This document shows positions 1-11,737 of a stretch of 64,000 nucleotides of DNA, piece by piece; the first letter of the stretch is position 1, and every line of letters begins with the position of its first letter. This DNA is from Brachynemurus nebulosus. Taxonomy: Eukaryota; Arthropoda; Insecta; Neuroptera; Myrmeleontidae. The notes beneath the pieces are model-generated. The model did no database searches and was not told the origin of the DNA. It worked only from the letters and a program-made list of their open reading frames with translations. The stretch spans positions 28,246,413 to 28,310,412 of the forward strand of contig JAPWDM010000007.1 in assembly GCA_035578155.1 (NCBI GenBank), read 5' to 3'. Made by a program: the position numbers and the translations under genes.

Positions 1-154
1 GTGGTCGGGTATAAACGGGATCGCGGTGTGTTGGGGTTGAGTTTAGGCCATTGGGGGGACTACATGAGCCGTTCGAGGCGCCATTCGAACTGGCCGACTC
101 CATGCTGGCGCCGAGTAAATTGGCCGTTTCACGGAATAGGGTAGCGACTTGCAT
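1..154 (-). CDS. N-terminal coding exon of an unidentified protein, cut by the window edge
   Basis: On the minus strand an ATG at 154-152 opens a frame that stays open for 51 codons to position 1. The peptide starts MQVATLFRETANLLGASMES and continues into a Ser/Asn/Gly/Pro-rich stretch that ends THRDPVYTRP. No ATG occurs in the roughly 145 bases just upstream, so this is the first ATG of the visible leader. The stretch is clearly richer in G and C than its surroundings and has no low-complexity bias, as expected for a real coding exon. I do not recognise the family: the low-complexity N-terminus has no diagnostic motif. The rest of the gene lies outside the window. It could also be an exon of a longer transcript with another start. 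Being a gene is moderately likely; function is unknown. Confidence 0.5.
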   Translation of the reverse strand, partial: MQVATLFRETANLLGASMESASSNGASNGSCSPPNGLNSTPTHRDPVYTRP

Positions 155-910
155 TCTCGCTGTTGGTTGTGGCTGGCTGTTCCCGAACAAATGGATGTGA
201 TAATGGTCAGACTACACTACACACACACACTTCACCACTTCACCGATCGCACTTGTACACCTCACCTGGATGTCACTGCAACACCAAACACTAAACACTA
301 CTAAAACACATTCGTATAAGATTTCTATATTTGATTAATGTGAACGGTGCCCATTATTATTATATTGTTGATCGTGTAACATTTCGTTGATTTGACCCGG
401 TTTTTGGTTGGAACCAGGATAATATTTTTTTTCAACAGTTCGCGGTACACAACCTCACCCTTGGTGATCTTTGAAAACACTCGATACACGGTGATTGGTT
501 GACTGGATACGAACGTTTACAAAAATCAATAATGTAGAATCCTGGCTGTGTATTTTTCACAGAGCGTCAGGATCGCGCAATTCATGCTGCGGTTTAAAAC
601 TGTATACTATGCCGTACAGTGCGTGTCCTAGTTGTGTGACTGGTTGGTTGCGTGTATCGTATTCGCAAACAACACACACGATCCGCCGCAACACAATTCA
701 CACACACACCATGCACACAAGACGTACTGTAAATGGCCAAGAAACATAACCTAACTGTCAAATCTGTCAATAACCATCTTACATATTTCCTTTCTTGACT
801 CATGTGCCAGATGATCTTTGTTTGATGTTACTATAGCGACAACAAATGCATCGTTCTGATTGGTTTCCAACAACCACACAGTCCACTTATCATAATTAGC
901 TAACTGGTGT
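155..910 (-). promoter_or_regulatory. Probable 5' leader and promoter region of the gene at 1-154
   Basis: This stretch lies upstream of the ATG at 154 on the minus strand. It holds CA/TG-rich tracts (about 217-235 and 690-720) and no long coding frame with recognisable content. The leader next to the ATG lacks upstream ATGs. I see no convincing TATA box or splice site, so the role is inferred from position only. Confidence 0.25.
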
Positions 911-3483
911 GTGCAACAGGCTATAATAATATCATCAACATCTTACTTTATTTTATACCAAGTTATACGTATAACATCTCTTGGCTTATTCCTATATGTA
1001 TACAATCATATTCTTCGTTTAGATTTGTACCTGGTGCTTTATATCGTTCGACTGTATGTACCAATTTTGGTGTTTAGAGACCGTACAATCATCGACATGG
1101 ATAAGATGGTCGACATCACCGCAATATATACCTCGTCTACGGTCGATTATAAATTCAAAATTGTTCGCCAAAATTGTGGGACAGCTGTGCCAGTGAAATT
1201 ATTGCCATTATCGGATGTATATGGGTCTCGAATGCCATATAAGCAGTTAGAGGACCATGCCAAAATTGAAATAGACCGACAAAATCACCAAACTACCAAT
1301 ATATTTATGTTCATTGACTTTCTAGTCACCTATTGCATGCATAGTTTGTTGAGTAGGTGTTTTACGGTCGATCATAAATCGTTTGCCAAAAACCGTAAGC
1401 GTCTGACGCCCCCTGTTTCGGCTGTTTGCAAACCCTTAAAACATTGCTACAATATTCTCTTGTTAATCCATCATTTTTGTTGTTAAAATGACGTAATCCC
1501 CTCTAGAAATATGACTGATTTGACAGAAATCCTTTTTCTAGTCCTTGATCCTACACGCTTAATTTGGGTAAAAATGAAAAGAGCGAACTCGAAAACCTAT
1601 AATTCGTTTCCAGTATTATCAATCTATCATTTTATTTACGCTTTTTAAGGCTCTGAAAAAATTTAGTAACCCTGATGACGTCACCAAATTAAAAATTTGA
1701 GGCTTAATACACAATCAACGAAATAAGGAATAAGAAGTATGCCATCTAGTGACGTTGAATGAAACTTTAACTTAACTGCTCATAGGTATATGTATTTAGG
1801 TATTTTTTTACATCAAAATTCATGAAAAAGTAACGTTTATGATTACTTACGAATTCCTTATTTCTTATTTCATTAAAGTTCCATTCAACGTCACTAGATG
1901 GCATACTTCTTATTCCTTATTTCATTGATTGTGTATGACCCATTACTTTCGAATCGAGCTTTATAGAAGTGATTTGAGTAAAGATGATTGGTTGAATTAG
2001 GGGTACTTTGAGTGTAAACTTTTCATTTTTGCTATTAAAATGACGAAATTCTTTCTAGAAATATGACTAATTTCACAAAAGTCTTCTTTCTAGTGATCTT
2101 CCATATTTAATTTTAGCAAAAATGAAAAAAAAAACAACAACTTTGAAAATCTATAATTTGCATCCAATTTCATCATTTTATTTGCGGTCTTTAAGACCTT
2201 GAAAAACTTTCGTCATTCAGAGGGAATAAATTGAACTATTCTCAGTATCCAAACTACATCTTCTCTATACTTATGATGTTTACTAACTTTATAATCACTC
2301 TATCGTACGCGTAGTTTATTCACCATTTGTTCTACGGGCAATTATAAATTGTTTGCCAAAACCGCAGGGCAGTTGTGTGGTCGACTGTTGGTGAGTGACG
2401 ACACCACGGTTACCCGATGTCAAGGGATTTTCAATCCCGTATTTTTTTGGTTTAATTTAAACCAAGGAGGCGGATCAAATTGGAACCAAAAACGAGAACT
2501 GTTCCGTAACCGTTTTCTTGAACGGATTCGTTTTAAGTTTACAATGTCGGGACCGAAACTGAAACTTCTACTCTTGATTAAAATAAAATGAGTTCACAGA
2601 TGTCACTGTTTGCATAGGCACAAACCACGCTATTAACACTATGAGGCCCGAGCATTTTCACAGTAAACTTCCCCGGAAGCCGACAATATTTTTAAAGAAA
2701 CTTTATATAAACAAATACATAAAATGATTCAACATGTACATATATGTGATACGTACATACATATATTTGACATTCAAACATATTCAAATCAATTAGAGAA
2801 TTACAGAAAGTTTAGATAACACACTGGTAAAAATAAATAAAAAAAAAAAAGAAAAAACAAACAAACACTTTTACTAGTTTTTATATTGTTTATTTTAAAA
2901 TTTTTTATAGAAACCAAGAGAGTAGTGTGTGTTGGTGTTTGTGTGAGTTGAGTATATACACATCGGTGTGGTAACATCGCACACATACATAATGTGTAAT
3001 CAATTAATCATTGATCCGTGGGACTGAAAGTGTTAATGTAAGCCACGCCTATCGATGGAGAGATTTGAAATGTTTGTAATATTAGTTCCTAGAAATAACA
3101 ACAATTAAACAAAACCTTACTACAGTATATTAAGTTTTAAGATTATCATATTTATGCTGTTGAGGCCAGTTCATTTTTCTTTCATGGTCAAATCCCGGAA
3201 ACCGTAAAGGACGACACATCACTGCAAAGTCATTTATACAAAATATAAGTTGTTTAACGAAACAAAGAAATAAATTATTCAGTTTTTTCGTGTTTTCGGA
3301 AAAGTTGTCATTTAGTTCAGATACGAGATTGTGTTATGGGAGTATCGAAAGATTTTATAATCATCTCTATAATACGCATAGTTTATTCTTTTATACGGTA
3401 CACTTGTACATTATAAAATATATCCTGTTTTCTATTTCTATGCCGGATTATGTATTTGTTGTTTACTAGTAGAGGCATTATAT
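911..3483. other. Gene-free AT-rich sequence with a duplicated segment
   Basis: No coding signal is supported. A segment of about 200 bases at 1466-1665 recurs in degraded direct orientation at 2013-2215 (shared cores such as ctagaaatatgact and tcattttattt), on either side of the MITE at 1709-1935. A motif resembling ataaatxgttygccaaaa appears near 1150, 1375 and 2343. The rest looks like ordinary intergenic sequence. Confidence 0.4.
1709..1935. mobile_element. Palindromic MITE (aataaggaataagaagtatg family)
   Basis: The left arm contains aaataaggaataagaagtat followed by gccatctagtgacgttgaat. The right arm is its reverse complement and ends in ttcattgattgtgta. The centre is a short spacer around 1800-1850. 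The same arms occur at 25204-25505, where the element is larger. There is no coding capacity; the superfamily is not determined. Confidence 0.7.
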
Positions 3484-3500
3484 ACACACACACACACACA

Positions 3501-3558
<58 letters not shown>

Positions 3559-3604
3559 TATATATATATATATATAGGTATATATATATATATATATATG
3601 TATA

Positions 3605-3688
<84 letters not shown>
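3484..3688. repeat. (CA)n then (TA)n microsatellite
   Basis: A short CA run at 3484-3500 is followed by a long TA array broken by a few ggtata and gtatac units. Long IYIY reading frames over it are artefacts of the dinucleotide repeat. The flanks do not match the helentron-like family that carries the other TA arrays of this window. Confidence 0.95.
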
Positions 3689-3691
<3 letters not shown>

Positions 3692-4014
3692 ATTTTGTAC
3701 CCTTTTTCTACCTCCCAGATATCCCCAAGCAGTTTTTACCGCATAAAGGGTACATTTGAGATATATGAGATACCTAACGCCATCATTTTTATCGTTTCTA
3801 ATTTGTTTCAAATTTCGTGTTTTTTAAAATCGATTAATAATTTCGAATACTTTCCATTAAATGGTTAAAATTGATGTTTTTAGCCTTGAATCTTCTGAAT
3901 TTTACTTTTGAAAAATATGTTCGAAATATGAATTAAATTTTTTTTTTTGAAATTTAGTTCTAAAATACAGTGAAATAGGGTATAAAGCGTATAAAAAGGG
4001 CTTAAATTTAGGTA
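3689..4014. other. Gene-free AT-rich spacer
   Basis: I see no coding, RNA or repeat structure here apart from A/T runs. Confidence 0.4.
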
Positions 4015-5232
4015 CAGTAGATCCTCGTTTTATGCGGATTTATTGTTGCTGGAGTAAAAAAATTAATTATGTACAGAAAGTAAGAATGTGCAATACCTAA
4101 ACGCGAAGGTAATTATCGATTAGGTATCGAAAAGAGCGAAAGAAAGGTAGATTACCGTAAAATGGGAGGAATTGGGTCATTTTTGATCTTTAAATTCGAT
4201 TTTCATACACTTTCGGAACGGAATAATGTTATTCTTACCATTTTTAAAATTCATTTTCTTTTTTACGTTTAGTGGGAAAATCTTAAGCAACGCATAATTC
4301 CTATTTACCCATTGTTAGGGTCAATAGGAACGAAGGGGGATTTACTAGAAAATATATATTAACCTGTAAAATTAATCGATAAACTGACATATTATGAAAT
4401 ATACTTACCTTTTGAATAGCAAACACAATTTATTATAAATTAAGGAATAAATTTTATAACCTAATTCTTGTACAGCTTATGATAAACTCAAATACAACCG
4501 TTTCCAAACTACAACCTATTAAACATAATACAGGGTTCCCACAGAAATTTAATTTTCAATTTCCCTGGCTTTCCCTGACATTCCACGACATATTTCCAAA
4601 ATTTTATACATATTTCCAAAAGTTCTATGTTTCACACAGAATGTGGATGTTCTAAATTATTGTTTGGTTCAATTTGTTATTGTTTCACATAGTATTTTAA
4701 TATACTCTAATTTGTCTATACCTGCTTCTTTGGAACTTAAAATTATATAAATTATATTTTAAAATATGTCAAAACTTCAAACTCATTTTTCTCGAGATTT
4801 TAAAAAGTCGACATGGAACAGTGTAACACTAAGCTCGTGATATGTACTTCTTTTCAAGTACGCGCTTCTTATAATATAGTTTTACAAGAGTTTCCCATGA
4901 CTTTTGGCCTATTTTCACTACCTTCCCTGACTGTGAATCAATTTCCGTGACTTTCCAGGTCTGTGGGAACCCTGTTGTAATAATCACAAGAAATTAACGG
5001 TTTTTTCTCAAGTCACCCTGCCTTTCTATTTTACAATATGTACAGGGCCGGATTTACCCTAAGTGCCGCTCTGGTCACTGTGAAAAATGCCGTCCCTGCC
5101 TTTTCCTAAAAACAAAAAAAATTTCGTAGTAACTTTTTCACTTTTTTCTACAAAAAATAAGTGACAAACCTAAAAACAAAACACCAAAACTGCACAAAAC
5201 GACGAATTCCCGTGTAAAACAAGAGTCCACTG
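4015..5232. mobile_element. Pogo/Tigger-like DNA element, non-autonomous, with a nested hAT
   Basis: The left end reads CAGTAGATCCTCGTTTTATG. The right end is its imperfect reverse complement, finishing in AAGAGTCCACTG. Both ends are flanked by TA (4013-4014 and 5233-5234). A TIR starting CAGT, a tail resembling the Tigger CCTCGTTTTAT motif, and TA target sites are typical of the pogo branch of Tc1/mariner. No transposase remains. A hAT element sits inside at 4531-4974, and a hAT-type left end, CAGGGCCGGATTTACC, starts at 5043. Confidence 0.55.
4531..4974. mobile_element. hAT-type MITE nested in the pogo-like element
   Basis: Its ends are inverted copies of CAGGGTTCCCACAGA. The CAGGG start is usual for hAT terminal repeats. 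The flanking 8-mers (acataata and ttgtaata) match at five of eight positions, a plausible but decayed target duplication. The interior has repeated ttccctga-like motifs and no coding sequence. Confidence 0.65.
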
Positions 5233-5368
5233 TATTGTACAAATAACTGCACAAGATTTGGATTGCATGGGCAACCAGACAGGCTAAAAATCGACCAATT
5301 GTACGAATGCTGTCAGCCATCCACAAGCTGCTGGTATGAAACAGTGGTACCAAACCGTTGGAACAGGA

Positions 5369-5874
5369 CAGTTGAACTCTTTTTTATGCGGTTTGTAAAA
5401 AATGGCCATTAAAATGCATAATGTGAATTAAAATCACGAGACAGTAAGAAACTTAAACAATTACTATAATAACTTTCTTTGATAAAAATACTTTTTAACG
5501 GCTTTTAAGCATTTAATCAATACATTGCATAAGAACATAAGTTATTGCATCATTTCATTTTGTTACAGATGTATTTTTCAAAATTTTCATAATGTTATAA
5601 AATTGAAATAAAATATTTCTACATGTAAATTAATGATTTATCTTGTTTACAGAAGCAACTTCTAAGGAAATTTCTAAGTTTTGAGCGTTTTGAGTGATGT
5701 TTTTTCGATGAAACTTTTTTTATGCGGTCCCGACCAACCGCATAAAAAAAGTTTTTTGTACAATCTGGATCGAACTATACTTTTTATAGCTATTTATGAT
5801 ATTTTTGAATATATTTTTTTTGTGCGAATTTTTTTATGCGGCCCCTATCCGCCGCACAAAAAAAGGATCAACTG
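5369..5874. mobile_element. Pogo-like MITE, atgcggtcc family, fullest copy
   Basis: The TIRs are CAGTTGAACTCTTTTTTATG at the left and its inverse ending GGATCAACTG at the right, followed by TA. Internal near-palindromes atgcggtcc...ccgcataaa occur near 5720-5750 and 5830-5860. Other copies lie at 22853-23265, 28525-29887, 44841-46051 and 56524-56937. Small reading frames over it are not genes. Confidence 0.7.
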
Positions 5875-6328
5875 TATTTGCTAAACGTCCATTTTTTAAT
5901 ACGAAATTTTTTTTAACTTTTCCCGGTAAAATTTAAAATTTAAGGAAGTATTTATCAAGTCAAATCACGTGGTACATCTAAATTATTACCAACAAAATTT
6001 ATTTCATGAATTCGAATGCCTGCTTTATGAGAAATTTTATGAATTATTATATCGATAAATCGATAAACTAAAGATTTCATTGGACTGTCTGGGTAACGTT
6101 GAATTCAACAGGTAATCAGAAGTTTCTATTGATGAACAAAATATTTTAAAATAGTTACATCTGTTTTTAATTTACTGTAAAAAGTTGATGGTCACTGGTA
6201 TAGTATTTGCACAACCATTCAAACGATTCCATCAGCAAAAATACACTTGAGCAGATGCGGGTATCTTATTAAGTTATTAATACCGTTTTTACCTGCGAAC
6301 CCCAGGTATTTCAGTATAATTTTTTTAG
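5875..6328. other. Gene-free AT-rich spacer
   Basis: Nothing recognisable apart from AT-rich sequence and a short atcgataaatcgataaa tract near 6050. Confidence 0.4.
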
Positions 6329-6462
6329 TGAATTTCCGAATGGAAAGTTCAGCTATTACAGCCACTGTCACGCTAAGACTTGAGCCCGGGACCGGGACTA
6401 TGATAGAAATTTGTTCTGAGGTGCCTAGAAGCTGAAAATGATATTCACTAAAATTTATACAG
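6329..6462 (-). mobile_element. 3' fragment of the helentron-like repeat family, antisense
   Basis: Read on the minus strand this fragment matches the 3' third of the family: it runs from gtgaatatcat through ttctag, the cccggg-containing block and the agctga block to the ggaaattc end. It lacks the 5' half and the TA array. See the copy at 46418-46961 for the full structure. Confidence 0.65.
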
Positions 6463-6689
6463 AGTGAAAAGTAAATAACTCTCGCCATTTTAAGGGATGA
6501 CACAGCACACTGTAGACACCAAAAAAAACCGAGGAACTTTTCCGAAATTAACAGTTTGAAAAAATCACAAATTTAATGTTTCTATTTTTCAAATTTAACG
6601 GTCAGAGCCGGCTCCTTTTTTAACCCATCAGTTTTAGTATCAAATTTTTTCTGTTAAAAAACACTTTTGATTCAAATTTATTGGAATAC

Positions 6690-7460
6690 TAGCTGTTACC
6701 CGCGGCTTCGCTCGCGTGGCTTTTGAAATTATGGCATCTAGTTAAAACATATAAAGTGTACTTTCATCACGTCGCTATTACGCGTCGAGTAGGTATTATT
6801 ACTTTTTCTTTGGAATTTTCCCACAGAAATACAATATTTTCCCCGGGCAAAAAATTGACTATAACATTCCTTTAACAACATGCCAAGTTCAAATGAAATC
6901 AATGATTCTTTTTTATACTGTTTTAAATATATATTTTCCCACGGGAATAAGACTTTCCAAGGGAGTTAGATACTTTCCCGGGATATCTGTGTCCTTTCTC
7001 ATCGTCTCTGTAAACAATATGCAAAGTTTGAAAACAATCATGCTTTTTTTTAATAGTCAGTTGTTATTTCATTGTTTCGTTTTAAATACATTTTCCCTCG
7101 GGAATGAGATATTTTATCGGGATAAAAAATAACCTATGTTTATCGCTGTATATCGTCATATTTGTCTATCATCATTTTTTGTTTCATTTAAAATATATTT
7201 TTCCACAGGAATGAAATTTCCCACGGGAAATTTCCCGGGGTATAAAGTAATTTGTATCCTTTCTCATCCCTTCTGTTAGCAATATACAAAGTTTGAAATC
7301 ATTGTGCGTTTTTTAACAGTCAGCTGTTGTAATTTAATGCATTTTCCCTTGGGAATGATATATTTTCCCGAAATAAAAAGTAGCCTATAACCGTCTCTGG
7401 CCCGCAAGCAACGTCTGTGCAAAATTTCAAGTTGATTGGTTAAGCTGTTGAGGCGTGAAA
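6690..7460. repeat. Arthropod interspersed repeat with CGCGGCTTCGCTCGCG head and internal tandem units
   Basis: The repeat begins tagctgttacccgcggcttc and carries three to four internal units of about 200 bases, each with a ttttcccnngggaat motif, a cgggataaaaa block and a caaagtttgaaa block. It ends with agttgattggttaagc and ttgaggcgtgaaag. A short copy at 35695-35878 has the same head and tail and ends in cacatttataatattagt. Similar head and tail motifs are widespread in arthropod genomes. I do not assign it to a class. Confidence 0.6.
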
Positions 7461-8093
7461 GCGTGAAACATTCGATTATTACGAAATTTGATGAAAACGT
7501 TGGTAATCGCAAATCCTTCAGCCAAACACGTCCGATGCCCAAAATCTCAAAAAATGAGAGTTCTTTCTCAACGTTTAAAAAATTTTTCGAATTTTTTTGC
7601 ACCATACTAAAGTAAGAAAGTTTTTTTGTAAGGAATGCAGGAATAAACATGGCGAATTAAAACACAAATTAACAGTATAATATTTTATTTTTTTATTTGA
7701 ATTTTTTGATATTTCAAAGAATAAGGCGTATTTTGAAACGGACCAAAAACATGATTTTATATTTTCGACTAATCTAACCGTCGTAAATCCGACATGAATC
7801 GCCAAATGAATATTGCACGTTTCGTGGACAAAAACAAAATCTACCCGAAAAAAATTTTGTAACTTTCAAAAATCAAATTTTTGATATTGTCACCGTTTTA
7901 AAACATACGTATAAAAATATACTTTTATTATACTTTTTTTTTTTTTGTTAAAATTTATAAAATGTTACAGTTGCTAGCAAAATTATTTTAACAGTTTGGA
8001 GAATGAATTGATTTGCAAGTAACTGCACATTTTGGTTTTTCACACATAAAAATATAGTTAATATTAACGAATTAAATTTTTCTTTGACTAATA
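7461..8093. other. Gene-free AT-rich spacer
   Basis: I see no supported gene or repeat boundary. Short overlapping frames at 7276-7805 on the minus strand have no recognisable content and partly overlap the repeat before it. Confidence 0.4.
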
Positions 8094-8773
8094 CCCAGTA
8101 TTATAATAGACGATTAGGTAAATTTACTAAGAAAGTAAAATCTATCAAGCAAATTTTAAGAGATTAATTTGAAAGTTTTAATTTTGGATTATTTTTATAA
8201 ACACATTCAGCATAACATTTCTATACTTTATAAACTTTACTTTAGATTTTACGTTTATTTCTACAGAAAATTATGAAGTATTATTTCTTTTTGGATGCAT
8301 AAATACAAAAAATTCGAAATTCTGTCATATTTAAATTTCAATTTTGGTCGTCCCCGTTCATTCATCCTTTTATCGTCTCTTTTCACCCCAATTTACCATA
8401 GAGAAGAAATGATATAATTTTTGTTCTTTTCTCCAAAAAACCACCGATATTTTCAAAATTTTTTTGATGCTGTGATAGAGTGAGCATCCTCGCGTAAATT
8501 TTTAATATATTAAAGAAATAAATATACCTTGTTTATTTTGTCTAGAATTTGAACACTATATTTCCTTCTCTATTTTACAGAATAGTAAAAATGTGTAAAA
8601 CAGAGAAAGAAATATGGTGTTCATATTCTAAACAAAATAAACAAGGTTAAACAACAAAATACGGTGTGAAATCTGAATTCGTGCCTATTCATCCCTGTCT
8701 ACGGTAGTACTGACATCTAGAGCAAAATAGCAAACTAACGTTCGGTCGGTAAATCGATTTTTATAATACTGGG
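8094..8773. mobile_element. Mariner-like MITE with internal palindrome
   Basis: The ends are CCCAGTATTATAA and its inverse TTATAATACTGGG, flanked by TA on both sides (8092-8093 and 8774-8775). The centre, 8527-8648, is a near-perfect inverted repeat with arms of about 55 bases that start accttgtttattttgtct. No coding capacity is visible. Confidence 0.65.
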
Positions 8774-9824
8774 TATAATTGTTAAGTATAAAGAAAATCA
8801 TGTACCCTACTGTAATTTAATTGATTAGGTTATGTTCAGTTAATATTTACAATTATTTTTATACAGACTCACTCAAAATTTTCTATCCATTTACACGAAT
8901 AAAATGACCCAAAAATAATTTTAAAAAAAAATCAAATTTGATTGTCGTATCTTGTACTACAGTAGTGGGAATAAAAAAACAAATAAACACCTCTCGAGTA
9001 TGAAAGTATCACTTTTTAGTAACCCAAAGTGCCCCACTTTCATACTTGGAGGACACGGGCACATCTAAAAATTTTTAAATAAAATCGTTCTGTGTATTGC
9101 CACTGTTTCAATTTTATTGGTGTAAACGATCACGACTGTACTACGGCTATAACGAATGCAAAAAGTCATATTTTCAATTGTTTACAAAGCAAATGGTTTG
9201 CCAATGGGCGTGGTACTCTCCTTTACGAATCAGTGAATGCGGAAAAGTATTAAACAGATTGCAAATACGAATATTCGTTACAGCCATAGACTGTACGAAA
9301 CACTACAGTAGTATAATAATATTTACAGGTTTTTTTTGAGGGGAGGGGAGGAAATCCCCACTATTAGATTGTTTTTACAGTCATGCGCCGCAGCATATCG
9401 GCAGATGGCTCTAGAATCATGTGCGGTATGAAATCCGCATGACTGTAAAATTCTGATTTACGTACTGAGAACTTCCCGTAATAATTTTTCAAAAATTAAT
9501 TAGCTAAAAAAAAATTTGAACTTGTAGGACATGATTTTTATTTTTGTAAATTTTTTTCTTTTTACAAATTTTTAAATATCACTGAAGTACTAAAAATGTC
9601 TGTCGTAAGAACTAGACTCGTATTATGATTAATATAAAAAAATATTTCTGTAAATTTATAAATAATTAAAAATAACAATTATAAATATTAATTAACCCTA
9701 CAATTAATATCTATTCATAATCGAATTTTTATGTCCTCCACTGTACACCACGTGACAGAAAATATGTCGTACATGGTAGGTATAACAGATGGATCAATCA
9801 CTCAATTTAGAATTTATTTGTATA
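8774..9824. other. Gene-free sequence with one small hairpin
   Basis: Apart from an inverted repeat at 9373-9450 (arms ttttacagtcatgcg and its complement), I see no structure. The 80-codon frame at 9097-9339 has no recognisable content. Confidence 0.4.
9373..9450. repeat. Short inverted repeat
   Basis: The arms ttttacagtcatgcg and cgcatgactgtaaaa enclose a spacer of about 48 bases that contains ggcagatggctctag. It may be a very short MITE; no target duplication was identified. Confidence 0.55.
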
Positions 9825-10831
9825 CACAGTGTTCAAGGTCATATGAACAGTGTTGGCATTTTTGTTTTTAAGTTATGTGATCAGGCTCGCCAAATTGGCG
9901 TATTTCATAATATTTCTTGAAAAATTATGAAACAGGCCAAAAATACAGTTAAAGGAGCAAGAAAAAGAAAAAATTCTTTCAAATGTTTCATTGATAATTA
10001 TGTCAAGCGTACTATAATTATGTTACAAATGCCAACACTGCATATGAAGCTTCTGTCTCACATAACCTTTAACTTAAAAATTTATTTTTGAAATACTAAC
10101 TTGATAGAACGACTGTCACATTTTGCCAGTTTTATCATCATTAATACTAAGTTACTGTTTTTTTTTTTTTTTTTTTTAAATTCAATTTAACTAAATACTT
10201 AATTTATGGGGATTAAATCTAAAAAAAATGGCGTCCTAACGAGTTGCCTGTCTCTCACTGTACGATATAATTAAACTATTTCCCCACATTCGGTCAAGGG
10301 CGGAACCAACCCGTTTGAAAAGGGGGGGTGCCTCTAATCCTAGGAGAAATTTTTGGGAATTGTGTGCTCTGAATTGTATGTTTAACTAAAAAAAGTTACC
10401 TATTGTAGGTTAAAAGGGGGTCTGCAACCCCCACAGCTCTCCTGGATCCGCCTATGCATACCAAAATACCAGATTTTACAGTTTAAATAAAAATATTTAA
10501 ACAAATATAACTGATATCGTCACCGAGTCAAATTAAAATGTGGATTTACTGATGAACTTTTGATGATTTCGCGGTTGATTTTCGATCAACAACCTGTAAC
10601 TTTAAAAAGACATTCCCTACCCTTTAAATATGCTTTATGACTAACTTAAGGGAAAAAAGTTTTCCTTTGTCCATTTAACTGAAAAGTCAACAGTATGGGA
10701 TACCCCTTTCCCATGCATTGTTTATGACGTCAAAACGAAGTTTTAAACGGAAAAAGATAGTGTTCAAGGTCATATAAAACTCACTAGTCGTATACTGTTG
10801 GTATCTGCCTCATATGACCTTGAACACACTG
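9825..10831. mobile_element. TA-flanked TIR element with TCAAGGTCA-bearing ends
   Basis: The left end reads CACAGTGTTCAAGGTCATAT. The right end is the inverse, GACCTTGAACACACTG. TA flanks both (9823-9824, 10832-10833). Each end carries TCAAGGTCA. Two inner palindromes exist: 9837-10056 (arms around cagtgttggcatttttg) and 10761-10831. It may therefore be two related MITEs, with the second, 71-bp one at 10761-10831. A hAT-like fragment sits at 10296-10455. Confidence 0.5.
10296..10455. mobile_element. Short hAT-like MITE
   Basis: The left end tcaagggcggaacca and the right end ctggatccgccta are imperfect inverted copies of the AGGGGCGGATCCA type of hAT end. The interior is G-rich (ggggggg) with no coding sequence. 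The target duplication is unclear. Confidence 0.4.
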
Positions 10832-11737
10832 TAAACTCTCAAAGAACAAGAATATTTACCCTGAGATGTATTCAACACTACGTCATATTGATATCGCAAA
10901 GTGAGTTACAACTGAATCTTTAAGCTTAGAGGTAGAATTATCGACATGACTGTCATAAAAATGAGATCTATTTAAGGGCACGGTATTGCGTTAACTTTTT
11001 GAGATCTCCGTGCAAATTTCTAATTATTTCTAGATACATTGTACAGATAAAATAAGGAGGTATATTAAGGGGTAACACATATGTAATTGATTTTTTTGAT
11101 TTTCTTTAACGTTGCTGTTTAAAAATTTTATTTTCAAAATGGTGAACTTAAAATTACAAAAAGATTAATTTTCTACCTAAAACAGAAATATTAATTCTAT
11201 TTTCTCTTCACTTCAGTATCTGCAAAAAGGGGTCAATTTTAAAAGGCCCACCTTTTAAACTATTTAAAATACGAGACTGTCTAAATTTTTTATGAATTTG
11301 ACAAAACTATAACGAGTTCCGTGGTTTTAACTACCAAACTCTAAAAGGTAGAGATAAACGGGTTTAAAATTTTGAATAACAATTAAAAATTTACAGCTAG
11401 AACTTCACAAAAGTAACGAAAGCTAACCATTTTGGTTCCGTGTCTGTCGGTTCGAAGAACTTACCAAAACTTTGGAACTGTTCGATCGTTTTTGATGAAA
11501 TTTTTAAAAATTGTGCGTTTTGATTCTTAGATGGTACACTACGAATTTCATTGCAATCGGAACAATGACAGCCTCGGTTCTACCATGAAATACCATTAAA
11601 TGTCAATGTCTAGTCTTCCCACTAGTCCCATTTCGCTCAAATTTTTGAGAGAGTATTTCGTTTAAAAGTGATTCAGACAATGATATATAAATTTAAAAAA
11701 TCTTCGGTGATGTGTCAGTGTATCATATAACGTATAA
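10832..11737. repeat. Gene-free region containing a copy of a dispersed repeat (11440-11660)
   Basis: The block gtttttgatgaaatttttxaaa...acgaatttcattgcaatcgg...ccatgaaataccattaaatg at 11440-11660 recurs at about 36990-37210, and in reverse orientation, partly duplicated, at 42650-43050, next to cagacggacagac. It is an old dispersed repeat of unknown class. The remainder shows nothing supportable. Confidence 0.5.

Noticed and set aside
911..1486. 191-codon open frame on the plus strand
   Set aside because: It does not start at a credible ATG, its content is hydrophobic and low in information, it overlaps a duplicated non-coding block, and I recognise no domain.
3383..3811. 142-codon minus-strand frame full of IYIY
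   Set aside because: It is the translation of a TA microsatellite. The same applies to the frames at 30012-30419, 32650-33083, 33708-33899, 34656-34880 and 46487-46917.
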